From NCBI GenBank assembly GCA_945873205.1, contig CAMCCC010000004.1, forward strand, positions 54,013 through 118,012: a DNA stretch of 64,000 nucleotides. Reading direction: 5' to 3'. Within the stretch, counting starts at the first letter, position 1; each line of letters starts with the position of its first letter. A program made the translations under genes and the position numbers. Below, piece after piece: positions 54,150 through 62,525 of the stretch. This DNA comes from an uncultured bacterium (GTDB lineage: Bacteria > Bacillota > Clostridia > Oscillospirales > Oscillospiraceae). Below the pieces are notes generated by a model. That model did no database searches. It saw only the letters and a program-made list of their open reading frames with translations, and was not told the origin of the DNA.

Positions 54150-55679
54150 ATGTTCAACACATCAACCATCTGTATTCTCATTTCCGTTGTGGTCTATCTT
54201 GCAGGCATGCTTGCCATCGGCATCCGGTACTCCAAGAACAGCAACTCGGAGGACTTTTATCTGGGTGGCCGCAAGCTGGGCCCCATTGTCACCGCCATGA
54301 GCACCGAGGCCTCCGACATGAGCGCCTACCTGCTGATGGGTGTGCCCGGCGTGGCCCTGTTCTGCGGCGTGGCTGAGGCCAGCTGGACGGCCATCGGTCT
54401 GGCTCTGGGTACTTACCTGAACTGGCTCATCGTGGCAAAGCGTCTGCGGCTCTACTCCGCCAAGATCCACGCCATCACCGTGCCTGACTTCATCGCTGCC
54501 CGCTTCCGGGATAACACCAAGATGATCGAGACCCTGGGCGCTCTGGTGATTATCGTCTTCTTCGTGCCCTACACCGCTTCCGGCTTCTCCGCCTGCGGCA
54601 AGCTGTTCAACAGCCTGTTCGGCTTTGATTACATGACCTCCATGCTCATTTCCGCCGCAGTCATCGTGGCCTACTGTGCCATGGGCGGCTTTATGGCAGC
54701 CTCCGTCACCAGCCTGATCCAGAGCTTGGTGATGACCTTCGCGCTGATCGTGGTACTGTTCTTCGGCATCAACGTCTCCGGCGGCTGGGACACCGTTGTG
54801 GCCAACGCCAAAGAAATCCCCGGCTACCTGAGCCTCACCGCCAGCACCAACATCCAGGCCACCGAGGCCGGAAGCTACACCCCCTTCATGGTCGCTTCCA
54901 CCCTGGCCTGGGGCCTGGGCTACTTCGGTATGCCCCACATCCTGCTGCACTTCATGGCCATCGGTGACGAGACCAAGCTGAAGCTCTCCCGCCGGGTGGG
55001 CTCCATCTGGGTGGTCATCTCCCTGGGCATCGCCGTGGTCATCGGCATCGTGGGCTTCAGCATGGCCAAGGCCGGCGTCATCGCCATGCCCGAAAGCCAG
55101 TCTGCCGCTGAGAACATGATCGTCAACGCCTCCCATGCCCTGGCCCAGGTGGGCATCCTGCCCGCCATCATCGCCGGCATCATCATTGCCGGTATCCTTT
55201 CCGCCACCATGTCCACCGCTGACGCACAGCTGCTGGCTGCCGCCTCCGGCGTGACCCACAACATCATCAACGACGTGCTGGGCATCAAGCTCAGCGACAA
55301 GAAGACCATGCTCATTGCCCGCATCACCGTGGTGGGCGTGGCCATCCTGGGCGTCATCTTTGCCAGCGATCCCACCAGCTCCATCTTCCGCGTGGTCTCC
55401 TTCGCCTGGGCCGGCTTCGGCGCCACCTTTGGCCCTGTGATGATCCTGTCCCTGTTCTGGAAGCGCTGCAACAAGTGGGGCGCTCTGGCCGGTATGGTCT
55501 CCGGCGGCGCCATGGTCTTTATCTGGAAGTTCGGCGTTGCCAAGCTGGGCGGTGTGTTTGCCATCTATGAGCTTCTGCCCGCCTTCATCATCTCCGCCGT
55601 TGTTATCGTGGTGGTCAGCCTGCTGACTCCCGCCCCCGAAGCCGAGATCGTGGAAGAGTTCGAGAGCATCGGCAAGTAA
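54150..55679 (+). CDS. putP: Sodium/proline symporter (SSS family)
   Basis: 509 residues with 13 predicted membrane helices. GGRKLGPIVTAMSTEASDMSAYL near residue 32 is the SSS sodium-site region in helix 2, and GGFMAASVTSLIQS near 180 and the helix-8 segment ATMSTADAQLL near 345 are typical of PutP. It couples Na+ entry to uptake of proline or a similar solute. The specificity is by family resemblance. Confidence 0.93.
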   Translation: MFNTSTICILISVVVYLAGMLAIGIRYSKNSNSEDFYLGGRKLGPIVTAMSTEASDMSAYLLMGVPGVALFCGVAEASWTAIGLALGTYLNWLIVAKRLRLYSAKIHAITVPDFIAARFRDNTKMIETLGALVIIVFFVPYTASGFSACGKLFNSLFGFDYMTSMLISAAVIVAYCAMGGFMAASVTSLIQSLVMTFALIVVLFFGINVSGGWDTVVANAKEIPGYLSLTASTNIQATEAGSYTPFMVASTLAWGLGYFGMPHILLHFMAIGDETKLKLSRRVGSIWVVISLGIAVVIGIVGFSMAKAGVIAMPESQSAAENMIVNASHALAQVGILPAIIAGIIIAGILSATMSTADAQLLAAASGVTHNIINDVLGIKLSDKKTMLIARITVVGVAILGVIFASDPTSSIFRVVSFAWAGFGATFGPVMILSLFWKRCNKWGALAGMVSGGAMVFIWKFGVAKLGGVFAIYELLPAFIISAVVIVVVSLLTPAPEAEIVEEFESIGK

Positions 55680-55712
55680 AGCGGTTGCGCGTTCAATCAA
55701 ATACACAGTCTC

Positions 55713-55738
55713 AAAGCCGCCCTTCGGGGCGGCTTTTT
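55713..55738 (+). terminator. Terminator after putP
   Basis: AAAGCCGCCC, UUCG-type tetraloop, GGGCGGCTTTTT. Confidence 0.95.
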
Positions 55739-55866
55739 CGTTGGGGGAAGGGCGTTTTTAAACCGAAGGATTTGTATAATAATCATAGTGGAGAAAGGAA
55801 AAAACCCGGTGAAATGGACGCAAATTATGCACTTGGTAGAAGCTGGCGCTGGAAGAAAACTGCGAG

Positions 55867-55895
55867 TTGACTTGGATTTTTTCTTGTGATAAACT
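55867..55895 (+). promoter_or_regulatory. Possible promoter of the hydrogenase operon
   Basis: TTGACT (55867-55872), 17 bases, TAAACT (55890-55895). An upstream TGTATAAT (55773-55780) is a second candidate -10. Between them a 26-codon frame (55810-55890) could be a leader peptide, but there is no strong support. Confidence 0.55.
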
Positions 55896-55960
55896 TGTCA
55901 AAGCAAAAAAACATCGCAACGATTCCTGCCAAATGAACTTATTGATTCGGAGGGTTAGAC

Positions 55961-57475
55961 ATGAGAGGAATCCACAGCGTAGTTGATGATCTGCGCAAGA
56001 GTGTTTTCAAGGAAGTGGCTCAGCTGGCCTATGAGGGCGGGGACTATTCCCGCATTGACCGGCTGCCCTATAAGATCGTTCCCGGCGATGTGGCGAAATA
56101 TCGAAGCAACATCTTCCTGGAGCGGGCCATTGTCACCGAGCGGCTGCGCCTGGCCTGCGGCCTGCCCCTGCGCAAGGCCAATGAGTACGGCCCTGCCAGC
56201 GACGGCATTGAGGAGGCCTCCGTGCCGGAGAAGTATTATGAGCCGCCCCTGGTGAACATCATCCCCTTTGCCTGCAACGGCTGCCCCACCAAGGAAATCC
56301 GGGTGTCCTCCAACTGCCAGGGCTGCCTGTCCCACCCCTGCCAGGCGGTGTGCCCCAAGGGCGCCATTTACATCAAGGACGGCAAGAGCAACATTGACCA
56401 GTCCAAGTGCATCAAGTGCGGCAAGTGCCTGAACCAGTGCCCCTATGACGCCATCAGCCGTATCGAGCGGCCCTGCGCCAAGGCCTGCGGCATGGACGCC
56501 ATCGGCACCGATGAAAACGGCAAGGCCGTCATCGATTACGACAAGTGCGTCTCCTGCGGCATGTGCCTGGTGAACTGCCCCTTTGGCGCCATCGCCGACA
56601 AGAGCCAGATCTTCCAGCTGATCCAGGCCATCAAGGCCGGGGATCAGGTGATCGCCTGCGTGGCCCCCGCCTTTGTCAACCAGTTCAAGGACGCCACCCC
56701 CGCCAAGCTGCGCAAGGCCATGCGCATCCTGGGCTTCAGCGACACGGTGGAAGTGGCCATCGGCGCTGACCTGTGCACCATCGAGGAGGCGGAGGACTTC
56801 CTGGACAAGGTGCCGGAAAAGCAGCCCTTCATGGCTACCTCCTGCTGCCCGGCCTGGAGCGTGATGGCAAAGAAGCTGTTTCCGGAATTTGCCGAGTATA
56901 TCTCCATGGCCCTGACCCCCATGGTCATCACCGCCCGGCTGGTGAAGAAGGACAACCCCAATGCCAGGATCGTCTTTGTGGGCCCCTGCGCCGCCAAGAA
57001 GCTGGAGGCTTCCCGCAAGAGCGTCCGCTCCGATGTGGACTTCGTGCTGACCTTTGAGGAGCTGCAGGGCATGTTCGAGGCCAAGGACATCGACTTCGCC
57101 ACCCTGGAGCCGGACGAATGTGACAAGGACTTCGAGGCCGGCACCGGCGCGGGCCGGGGCTTTGCCGTAGTGGGCGGCGTGGCCGCCGCGGTGGCGGAAT
57201 ATATCAGCGAGATCCGCCCCGGCACGGAAGTGAAAATGGAGTTTGGCGACGGGCTGCGGGAGTGCCGCAAGATGCTGCTGATGGCCAAGGCCGGTAAGCG
57301 GGACGGCTATCTGCTGGAGGGCATGGCCTGCCCCGGCGGCTGCGTGGCCGGCGCCGGCACCATCGCCCCCGTCCCGGTGACCTCCGCCGCGGTGAAGAAG
57401 TACAAGGCTGACGCCAAAAAGCAAAGCGCCAGCGACAGCGAATTCGCCGGCAGGCTGAAGGAGGCAACGGAATGA
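55961..57475 (+). CDS. Monomeric [FeFe] hydrogenase, group B-like
   Basis: 504 residues with GGAGG upstream. The N-terminal region has a Cys cluster (CNGCPTKEIRVSSNCQGCLS) and two 4Fe-4S ferredoxin motifs (CIKCGKCLNQCPYD; CVSCGMCLVNCPFG) at about 145-215. The H-cluster motifs are TSCCPAWSVMAKK (L1), GPCAAKKLEA (L2) and MACPGGCVAGAGT (L3). The L2 variant and compact size fit group B rather than the classical group A enzymes. Direction (H2 evolution or uptake) is unknown. It overlaps the next membrane gene (ATGA). Confidence 0.88.
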   Translation: MRGIHSVVDDLRKSVFKEVAQLAYEGGDYSRIDRLPYKIVPGDVAKYRSNIFLERAIVTERLRLACGLPLRKANEYGPASDGIEEASVPEKYYEPPLVNIIPFACNGCPTKEIRVSSNCQGCLSHPCQAVCPKGAIYIKDGKSNIDQSKCIKCGKCLNQCPYDAISRIERPCAKACGMDAIGTDENGKAVIDYDKCVSCGMCLVNCPFGAIADKSQIFQLIQAIKAGDQVIACVAPAFVNQFKDATPAKLRKAMRILGFSDTVEVAIGADLCTIEEAEDFLDKVPEKQPFMATSCCPAWSVMAKKLFPEFAEYISMALTPMVITARLVKKDNPNARIVFVGPCAAKKLEASRKSVRSDVDFVLTFEELQGMFEAKDIDFATLEPDECDKDFEAGTGAGRGFAVVGGVAAAVAEYISEIRPGTEVKMEFGDGLRECRKMLLMAKAGKRDGYLLEGMACPGGCVAGAGTIAPVPVTSAAVKKYKADAKKQSASDSEFAGRLKEATE

Positions 57476-58029
57476 AGAATCATAAAGCCATCCGTTTTAT
57501 TTGCCAGACCGCACTGGGCATCGCCCTGGTGGTGCTGGCCCAGCTGCTGGGAAAGCTGTTTCCCGCCGGAGCGGTGGTGATCGGGCCGCTGTCCTTGTCC
57601 CAGCTGATTACCGGCAGCGTGGTCAACTGCGTGCTGTTTGTGTTCGCGGCCCAGACCGGGCCTCTGGCCGGCATCTGCATCGGTCTGTTTTCCTCCCTGC
57701 TGGCCTTCCTGCTGGGCATCGGCCCGGCGCTGGTGCAGGTGGTGCCGGTGATCGCCTGCGGCAATGCCATTCTGGCGGGGCTCTTCGGCCTCAGCTGCCG
57801 GAAGGAATGGAAGCGGGAGATCGCCATGGTTATCTGCGCGGTTTTGAAATGCGCCTTCCTGTGGGTGGCGGTGCCGGCGGTGATTGCCAGCCTGGGCACG
57901 GTCCCTGCCAAGCAGGCGGCGGTGATGTCTGCCATGTTCTCCTGGCCCCAGGGCGTCACCGCGCTCATCGGCGGCGTGCTGGCGCTGGTGATTCTGCCCC
58001 GGCTGAAAAAAGCGAATTTCAACGGATGA
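57472..58029 (+). CDS. ECF-transporter S-component-like membrane protein
   Basis: 185 residues with five or six helices. The N-terminus ICQTALGIALVVLAQLLGKL and the GPLAGICIGLFSSLLAFLLGIG segment resemble S components of energy-coupling-factor importers, which bind vitamins or metals. No EcfA or EcfT genes are adjacent. The four-base overlap with the hydrogenase gene implies co-expression, so a hydrogenase-linked cofactor or metal is a possible substrate (inference). Confidence 0.65.
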   Translation: MKNHKAIRFICQTALGIALVVLAQLLGKLFPAGAVVIGPLSLSQLITGSVVNCVLFVFAAQTGPLAGICIGLFSSLLAFLLGIGPALVQVVPVIACGNAILAGLFGLSCRKEWKREIAMVICAVLKCAFLWVAVPAVIASLGTVPAKQAAVMSAMFSWPQGVTALIGGVLALVILPRLKKANFNG

Positions 58030-58034
58030 AGATA

Positions 58035-58075
58035 AAAAACCCTCTGCGGTTCAACATGAACCGCAGAGGGTTTTT
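58035..58075. terminator. Bidirectional terminator
   Basis: A 19-bp perfect stem (58035-58053 with 58057-58075) with a three-base loop and A/T ends, between converging genes. Confidence 0.95.
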
Positions 58076-58081
58076 GTTGGC

Positions 58082-59272
58082 TTACACGCCCTCGTCCATC
58101 ATGGCCCGGAAGGCGGGGAGGCTGCGCTCGATCATGTCTTTTGCCACGCAGTAGCTGAGCCGGAAGTAGCCCGGGCAGCCGAAGCCGTCGGTAGGTACCA
58201 CCAGCAGATTGTGCCGCAGCTTGGCGGCCTCGGAGAAGGCATTGGCGTCTCCATTGGGGGCCTTCACCAGCAGGTAAAAGGCGCCGTCAGGCTTGGCGCA
58301 GGTGTAACCCATCTCCGTCAGACTGTTGTAGAGCAGCTGCCGGTTTTCGTCATAGGCCGCCAGGTCGGGCCGTTCCCCGGCGCAGCGGCCGATGACCATC
58401 TGCATCAGGGACGGCGGGCACACATGGCCCATGACCCGGGCCGCGCCGGCAATGGCGGTGTACAGAGCCTGCCCGTCCTGGGCGAAGCCGGGGACGTACA
58501 CATAGCCGATGCGCTCCCCCGGCAGGGAGAGGGACTTGGAATAGGAATAACACACCACGGTGTTTTTGTACAGGCAGGGGATGAAGGGCACGGTGACGCC
58601 GCCGTAGACCAGCTCCCGGTAAGGTTCGTCGGCAATGATGTAGATGGGGTGGCCGTACCGGGCGCTGCGCTCCTCCAGCAGGGCGCCCAGGGCTTTCAGG
58701 GTGGCCTCGGTATACACCACGCCGGAGGGGTTGTTGGGGGAGTTGATGATGATGGCCTGGGTGTTGGGCGTGATGCGCGCTGCTACCTGCGCAAGGTCGA
58801 TCTGGAAATGCTCCGTATCCGGCGGCACAATGACAGCCCGGGCGCCGTTTTGCTCCACAAAGGGCACATACTCCGGGAAGAAGGGGGCCACCAGCAGAAT
58901 CTCGCTCTCCGGGCTGACGGCCAGGGCTTTGATCACGGCAATCAGGGCCGGGGCCGCGCCGCAGGTGAAGAACAGCTCCTCCGCCTTCACCGGCAGGCCG
59001 AAGCGCTCTTCCAGATCGGCAGCCACGGCGGAGCGGGCGTCCCCCAGGCCGGCGGCCATGGTGTAGCCGTGGATTTTGATGGAGTCGGTATGGCTGACAA
59101 TATCCAGAATGGAGGCGTTCACCGCCGCCGGGGCGGGGATGCTGGGATTGCCCAGGGAATAGTCATAAACGTTTTCCGGGCCTACGATGGCGGCCTGCTG
59201 CAGGCCGTAGGCGAACAGGGCACGGATCACCGAGGGCTCCGCCCCCAGCTGATAGCACTGCTGATTGATCAT
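58082..59272 (-). CDS. Class I/II aminotransferase (PLP-dependent)
   Basis: 396 residues from MINQQCYQLGAEPSV; AGGAG lies eight bases before this ATG. Fold type I features: NSPNNPSGVVY near residue 170, ADEPYREL with the PLP-binding Asp near 208, and the Schiff-base Lys in SYSKSLSLPGERIGY near 240. It groups with aspartate/tyrosine-type aminotransferases of Clostridia. The amino acid used cannot be assigned from sequence. Confidence 0.92.
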   Translation of the reverse strand: MINQQCYQLGAEPSVIRALFAYGLQQAAIVGPENVYDYSLGNPSIPAPAAVNASILDIVSHTDSIKIHGYTMAAGLGDARSAVAADLEERFGLPVKAEELFFTCGAAPALIAVIKALAVSPESEILLVAPFFPEYVPFVEQNGARAVIVPPDTEHFQIDLAQVAARITPNTQAIIINSPNNPSGVVYTEATLKALGALLEERSARYGHPIYIIADEPYRELVYGGVTVPFIPCLYKNTVVCYSYSKSLSLPGERIGYVYVPGFAQDGQALYTAIAGAARVMGHVCPPSLMQMVIGRCAGERPDLAAYDENRQLLYNSLTEMGYTCAKPDGAFYLLVKAPNGDANAFSEAAKLRHNLLVVPTDGFGCPGYFRLSYCVAKDMIERSLPAFRAMMDEGV

Positions 59273-59410
59273 TGGGTTCACTCCTGTCGAAATTGGATGG
59301 AGGTATTATAAACCCAAGCGGGGCCTTTTGGGAAGAAAAAAATCCACCGCAGGTGCACAAAAAACCGCCTTTATGTTGGAAGCAGTTTGCCGCCCAGGGC
59401 GCTGCACTGC

Positions 59411-59445
59411 GGAAGGGCATCCGCCGTACGGACGGATGCCCTTCC
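59411..59445 (-). terminator. 13-bp hairpin after the second feo operon
   Basis: GGAAGGGCATCCG pairs perfectly with CGGATGCCCTTCC. The T run is poor, so termination is only probable. Confidence 0.5.
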
Positions 59446-59497
59446 CATGGTTCAGGGAAATGCTCCCCTCTTTCCGATGGAGCAGGAAGAACCATTC

Positions 59498-59695
59498 TCA
59501 GGCCCTTCCTTTTGCCTGGGGCTTCGCCCCGGAGTGGCAGGCGCCCTGCATGGCGCAGTGGGCGCAGCCGCAGCCGCAGGAGGATTCCCCCTGCTTCTTC
59601 TGCCGGAGCAAAGACCGCAGAATCAGGGCAACCACTGCCAGCAGAACAAGACAAATCAATATGCTTCCTATATTCGCGCCAATCCATGACAGCAT
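59498..59695 (-). CDS. FeoB-associated Cys-rich membrane protein (second copy)
   Basis: 65 residues, with AAAGGAG upstream. One helix (about 5-28), a basic turn (RSLLRQKKQ) and a cluster CGCGCAHCAMQGAC. Same plan as the 46-residue protein at 50531-50671 but with a different Cys spacing. It lies 39 bases after the second feoB. Confidence 0.85.
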   Translation of the reverse strand: MLSWIGANIGSILICLVLLAVVALILRSLLRQKKQGESSCGCGCAHCAMQGACHSGAKPQAKGRA

Positions 59696-59734
59696 GGCAA
59701 ATTACTCCTTTGACTTCATATAATCGTTCTTAAA

Positions 59735-61507
59735 TCAGACCTTGCCGGCCAGCTTGGTGGCTTCCTTGTAGGGCTTAAAGAGCATATAGATCATCCCCAC
59801 CAGCAGCGCCAAAGCCACGATCAGACCCAAAACATTCAGATTCCCGGTGAGGGCGCTGCCGAACTGGTTGATCATCAGGGAAATGGCATAGGCAAAGCCG
59901 CACTGATAGCCGATGGCGAACCAGGTCCATTTGGCGTTGTTCATCTCCCGCTTGATGGCGCCGATGGCCGCGAAGCAGGGGGCGCACAGCAGGTTGAACA
60001 CCAGGAAGGAGTAGCCGGTGATGCCGGTAAAGGCCAGGCTCAGATTCTGGTAGACGGTGCCGTCGCCGCCGCCGTAGAGAATACCCATGGTGCCCACGAT
60101 GTTCTCCTTGGCCACCAGACCGGTGATGGAGGCCACGGCTGCCTGCCAGTTGCCCCAGCCCAGGGGCTTGAATACCCAGGCCAGCACGCCGCCCACACCG
60201 GCCACAATGCCGTCCAGAATCAGGCCGCTGAGCCACTCAGCCGCATTGGCCTTCTCCAAAAGATTCCCGATGAGAACAGGGATTCCTGGCACCCAGACGC
60301 CATAGGCTGCCGGGTCAGGCTCTTCACCGTAGCGATCCAGCGTGGCAAGCGCCGCCTGATAATCCGCCAGAGAGGCCGTCTCCTTGCTGATTTCCAGCGT
60401 TTCCTCATCCTCAACTTCGTAGATAAAATCAACCGTGGGTGCAGAGCCGTTTTCCTCCACATAGGCATCAAATCCATCGACAATCAGGGCGGCGCTGCCG
60501 TATTCTTCCGCTGCCTCATTGTAGGCGGCGGAGCCGATCCCCAGCAGGTGCCAGCCGTCACCGAAGACGCCGTCATTGGCCCAGTCCGTGGCAAAGGAAC
60601 CCACCGTCACCATGGCGATGTAGTACACCAGGAACATGACCGCCGCGAAGATGGGCAGGCCCAGCCAGCGGTTGGTGACCACCTTATCGATTTTATCGGA
60701 GGTGGAGAGCTTGCCGGCGGAATGTTTTTTGTAGCAGCGCCTGATCAGCTCCCCGATGTAGATGTAGCGCTCGTTGGTGATGATGGACTCGGCGTCGTCA
60801 TCCAACTCCGTCTCTGCGGCCTGGATGTCCGCCTCAATGTGGCCGGCAAGCTTACTGTCCAGCTGCAGCTGTGCCAGCACCTTGTCATCCCGCTCAAAAA
60901 TCTTGATGGCGTACCAGCGCTGCTGCTCCTCCGGCAGACTATGTACGGCGGCCTCCTCAATGTGGGCGATGGCGTGCTCCACCGGGCCGGAGAAGCGGTG
61001 CATGGGCAGGGTCTTCCCGTTTCGCGCCGCGTCAATGGCAGCCTCGGCGGCGGCCACGGTGCCGTCCCCCTTCAGGGCAGAAATCTCCACTACCCTGCAG
61101 CCCAGCGCTTTGGAAAGCTCCTGGGTGTTGATCTTATCGCCGTTCTTGCGTACCACGTCCATCATGTTGATGGCCACCACGACCGGGATGCCCAGCTCCG
61201 TCAGCTGGGTGGTCAGGTACAGGTTTCGCTCCAGATTGGTGCCGTCGATGATGTTCAGAATGGCGTCGGGCCGCTGGTTGATCAGGTAATTCCGGGCCAC
61301 CACTTCCTCCAGGGTGTAGGGGGACAGGGAATAAATGCCGGGCAGGTCGGTGATGGTGACCTCCGGGTGCTTTTTCAGCTTGCCTTCTTTTTTCTCCACG
61401 GTGACGCCGGGCCAGTTGCCCACAAACTGGTTGGAGCCGGTCAGGGCGTTGAACAGCGTGGTTTTGCCGCAGTTGGGATTGCCCGCCAGGGCAATTCTGA
61501 TTTCCAT
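59735..61507 (-). CDS. feoB: Ferrous iron transporter B, variant lacking a central membrane block
   Basis: 590 residues. The GTPase domain is intact (GNPNCGKTT, DLPGIYSL, NMMDVV). An acidic insert of about 95 residues (about 322-415, EVEDEETLEISKETASLADY) fills the first external loop. After GIVAGVGGVL (about residue 440) the sequence goes straight to FKPLGWGNWQAAVASITGLV, skipping about 200 residues that the complete FeoB in this window has there, including the GFGCxVPAIMATRT and SCSAKIP pore motifs. The frame is open throughout. Whether it still transports iron is doubtful. Flanked by two feoA genes and a Cys-rich gene. Confidence 0.9.
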   Translation of the reverse strand: MEIRIALAGNPNCGKTTLFNALTGSNQFVGNWPGVTVEKKEGKLKKHPEVTITDLPGIYSLSPYTLEEVVARNYLINQRPDAILNIIDGTNLERNLYLTTQLTELGIPVVVAINMMDVVRKNGDKINTQELSKALGCRVVEISALKGDGTVAAAEAAIDAARNGKTLPMHRFSGPVEHAIAHIEEAAVHSLPEEQQRWYAIKIFERDDKVLAQLQLDSKLAGHIEADIQAAETELDDDAESIITNERYIYIGELIRRCYKKHSAGKLSTSDKIDKVVTNRWLGLPIFAAVMFLVYYIAMVTVGSFATDWANDGVFGDGWHLLGIGSAAYNEAAEEYGSAALIVDGFDAYVEENGSAPTVDFIYEVEDEETLEISKETASLADYQAALATLDRYGEEPDPAAYGVWVPGIPVLIGNLLEKANAAEWLSGLILDGIVAGVGGVLAWVFKPLGWGNWQAAVASITGLVAKENIVGTMGILYGGGDGTVYQNLSLAFTGITGYSFLVFNLLCAPCFAAIGAIKREMNNAKWTWFAIGYQCGFAYAISLMINQFGSALTGNLNVLGLIVALALLVGMIYMLFKPYKEATKLAGKV

Positions 61508-61527
61508 AATCGCTACCTCTCCTTATG

Positions 61528-61541
61528 TTAGTTATAACTAA
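61528..61541. promoter_or_regulatory. Operator TTAG-N6-CTAA before the second feoB
   Basis: TTAGTTATAACTAA, a perfect 14-bp palindrome between feoA and feoB inside the operon. Confidence 0.65.
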
Positions 61542-61587
61542 CTCGTGCTGAAATAAATAAGGAGCCGGGCCCCGCATTTCAGTCTGC

Positions 61588-61809
61588 TTATTCGATCTCG
61601 ATCATCTCTGCATCCGCCTTGCGGATGGAAAGCTCATAGCCCCGGACGTTGACCTCGATGGGGTCGCCCAGGGGGGCTACCTTGCGGATCTGCACCTCCA
61701 CGCCCTTGGTAATGCCCATGTCCATGATCCGGCGCTTTACCGCGCCCTCGCCGTGGAGCTTTACCACTTTGACGGTGTCGCCAATATTTGCCTGCCGAAG
61801 TGTTTTCAT
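61588..61809 (-). CDS. feoA: FeoA SH3-like protein (second operon)
   Basis: 73 residues: MKTLRQANIGDTVKVVKLHG, RIMDMGITKGVEVQIRKVAP and GDPIEVNVRGYELSIR fit FeoA. GGAGAGA is upstream. Middle gene of the second feo operon. Confidence 0.95.
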   Translation of the reverse strand: MKTLRQANIGDTVKVVKLHGEGAVKRRIMDMGITKGVEVQIRKVAPLGDPIEVNVRGYELSIRKADAEMIEIE

Positions 61810-61851
61810 TCCTCTCTCCTCCTTCTTTCGAAATAAAGCTGGGCAGCAGGA

Positions 61852-62064
61852 TCAGATCATGATCTTCTGCGCCATCTCCTGACTGATTGCAACCCGGGAT
61901 TCCTTTACCTTGACGATCACGTTCCCACCCAGGGTGCTGATTACGGAAACCCCGGAGCCCACCACGAAGCCCAGGTTTTCCAGATGCTTTCGGACCTCCG
62001 GCCTGCCGCCGATCTTTTTTACAACGTATTCTCCGCCGGTATCCGCAAACGTAAGCGGCATCAT
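61852..62064 (-). CDS. FeoA-like protein, first gene of the second feo operon
   Basis: 70 residues, starting at 62064 or the adjacent Met codon; AGGAGAAGG precedes. GGRPEVRKHLENLGFVVGSG followed by VSVISTLGGNVIVKVKESRVAIS is the divergent short FeoA form that often precedes canonical feoA in Clostridia. Confidence 0.9.
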   Translation of the reverse strand: MMPLTFADTGGEYVVKKIGGRPEVRKHLENLGFVVGSGVSVISTLGGNVIVKVKESRVAISQEMAQKIMI

Positions 62065-62086
62065 TCTCCCACCTTCTCCTTGAAGA

Positions 62087-62100
62087 TTAGATATAACTAA
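62087..62100. promoter_or_regulatory. Operator TTAG-N6-CTAA, proximal, feo operon 2
   Basis: TTAGATATAACTAA in the untranslated leader, about 23 bases upstream of the first feoA start. Confidence 0.65.
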
Positions 62101-62119
62101 CCAATCGGCTTTTTAAAAG

Positions 62120-62170
62120 TTAGCAATGGCTAACCGTGCATATAATAGCGCCAAGTATCCCTTTTGTCAA
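62120..62170 (-). promoter_or_regulatory. Promoter and distal operator of feo operon 2
   Basis: On the minus strand TTGACA (62165-62170), 17 bases, TATTAT (62142-62147). The operator TTAGCAATGGCTAA (62120-62133) sits at the expected transcription start. Confidence 0.8.
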
Positions 62171-62264
62171 TCCCTGTTTGCGCCTTTTTCAAAAAAATTT
62201 GGAGGTGAGCCAGAAAAATTTCGTTTGCGGGAGCGAAGGCTGTGCGATCTTTATCTGCTGTATT

Positions 62265-62311
62265 TGGTTGCAGGGGAAGAATTTGAACCAACGACCGATC
62301 GGTTATGAGCG
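62265..62311 (-). other. Degenerate 3' half of a CAT-anticodon tRNA
   Basis: On the minus strand an anticodon-loop CTCATAA, then ACCGATCGGTCG, a GGTTCAAAT T-loop and a CCCCTGCAACCA end are present. The T-stem 3' side no longer pairs (GTTGG against TCTTC) and the 5' half of the anticodon stem is replaced. It cannot be a working tRNA and looks like a recombination remnant. From here to 62480 I see no gene. Confidence 0.6.
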
Positions 62312-62480
62312 GTGTCCCGAAGCTTTATCGTCACCTTTCGGCCCCATTTGTCCCTGCTGTGCCCGGCATTCGCAGAGCGGTTGGAAGCACCATTCTCTCC
62401 ACTCCTCTCTGCCTCTTTCCGCATTTGGGTCAAGGTTTGGGGCAGGAAAATGAATCATCCCGAAAACAAGACACAAGAAG

Positions 62481-62513
62481 GCCGCAGACGATGGATTTGT
62501 CTGCGGCATTTTT
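62481..62513 (+). terminator. Intrinsic terminator without an obvious upstream gene
   Basis: GCCGCAGAC (62481-62489) pairs with GTCTGCGGC (62499-62507), followed by ATTTTT. Confidence 0.8.
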
Positions 62514-62525
62514 GTGCTATAATGA

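Noticed and set aside
59735..61507. Second feoB as a frameshifted pseudogene
   Set aside because: The frame is open over the whole length with conserved sequence on both sides of the missing block, so it is an in-frame deletion and not a frameshift.
62265..62350. Complete tRNA-Met or tRNA-Ile(CAT) gene
   Set aside because: The anticodon 5' stem, D-arm and T-stem pairing are missing, so it is listed as a remnant only.
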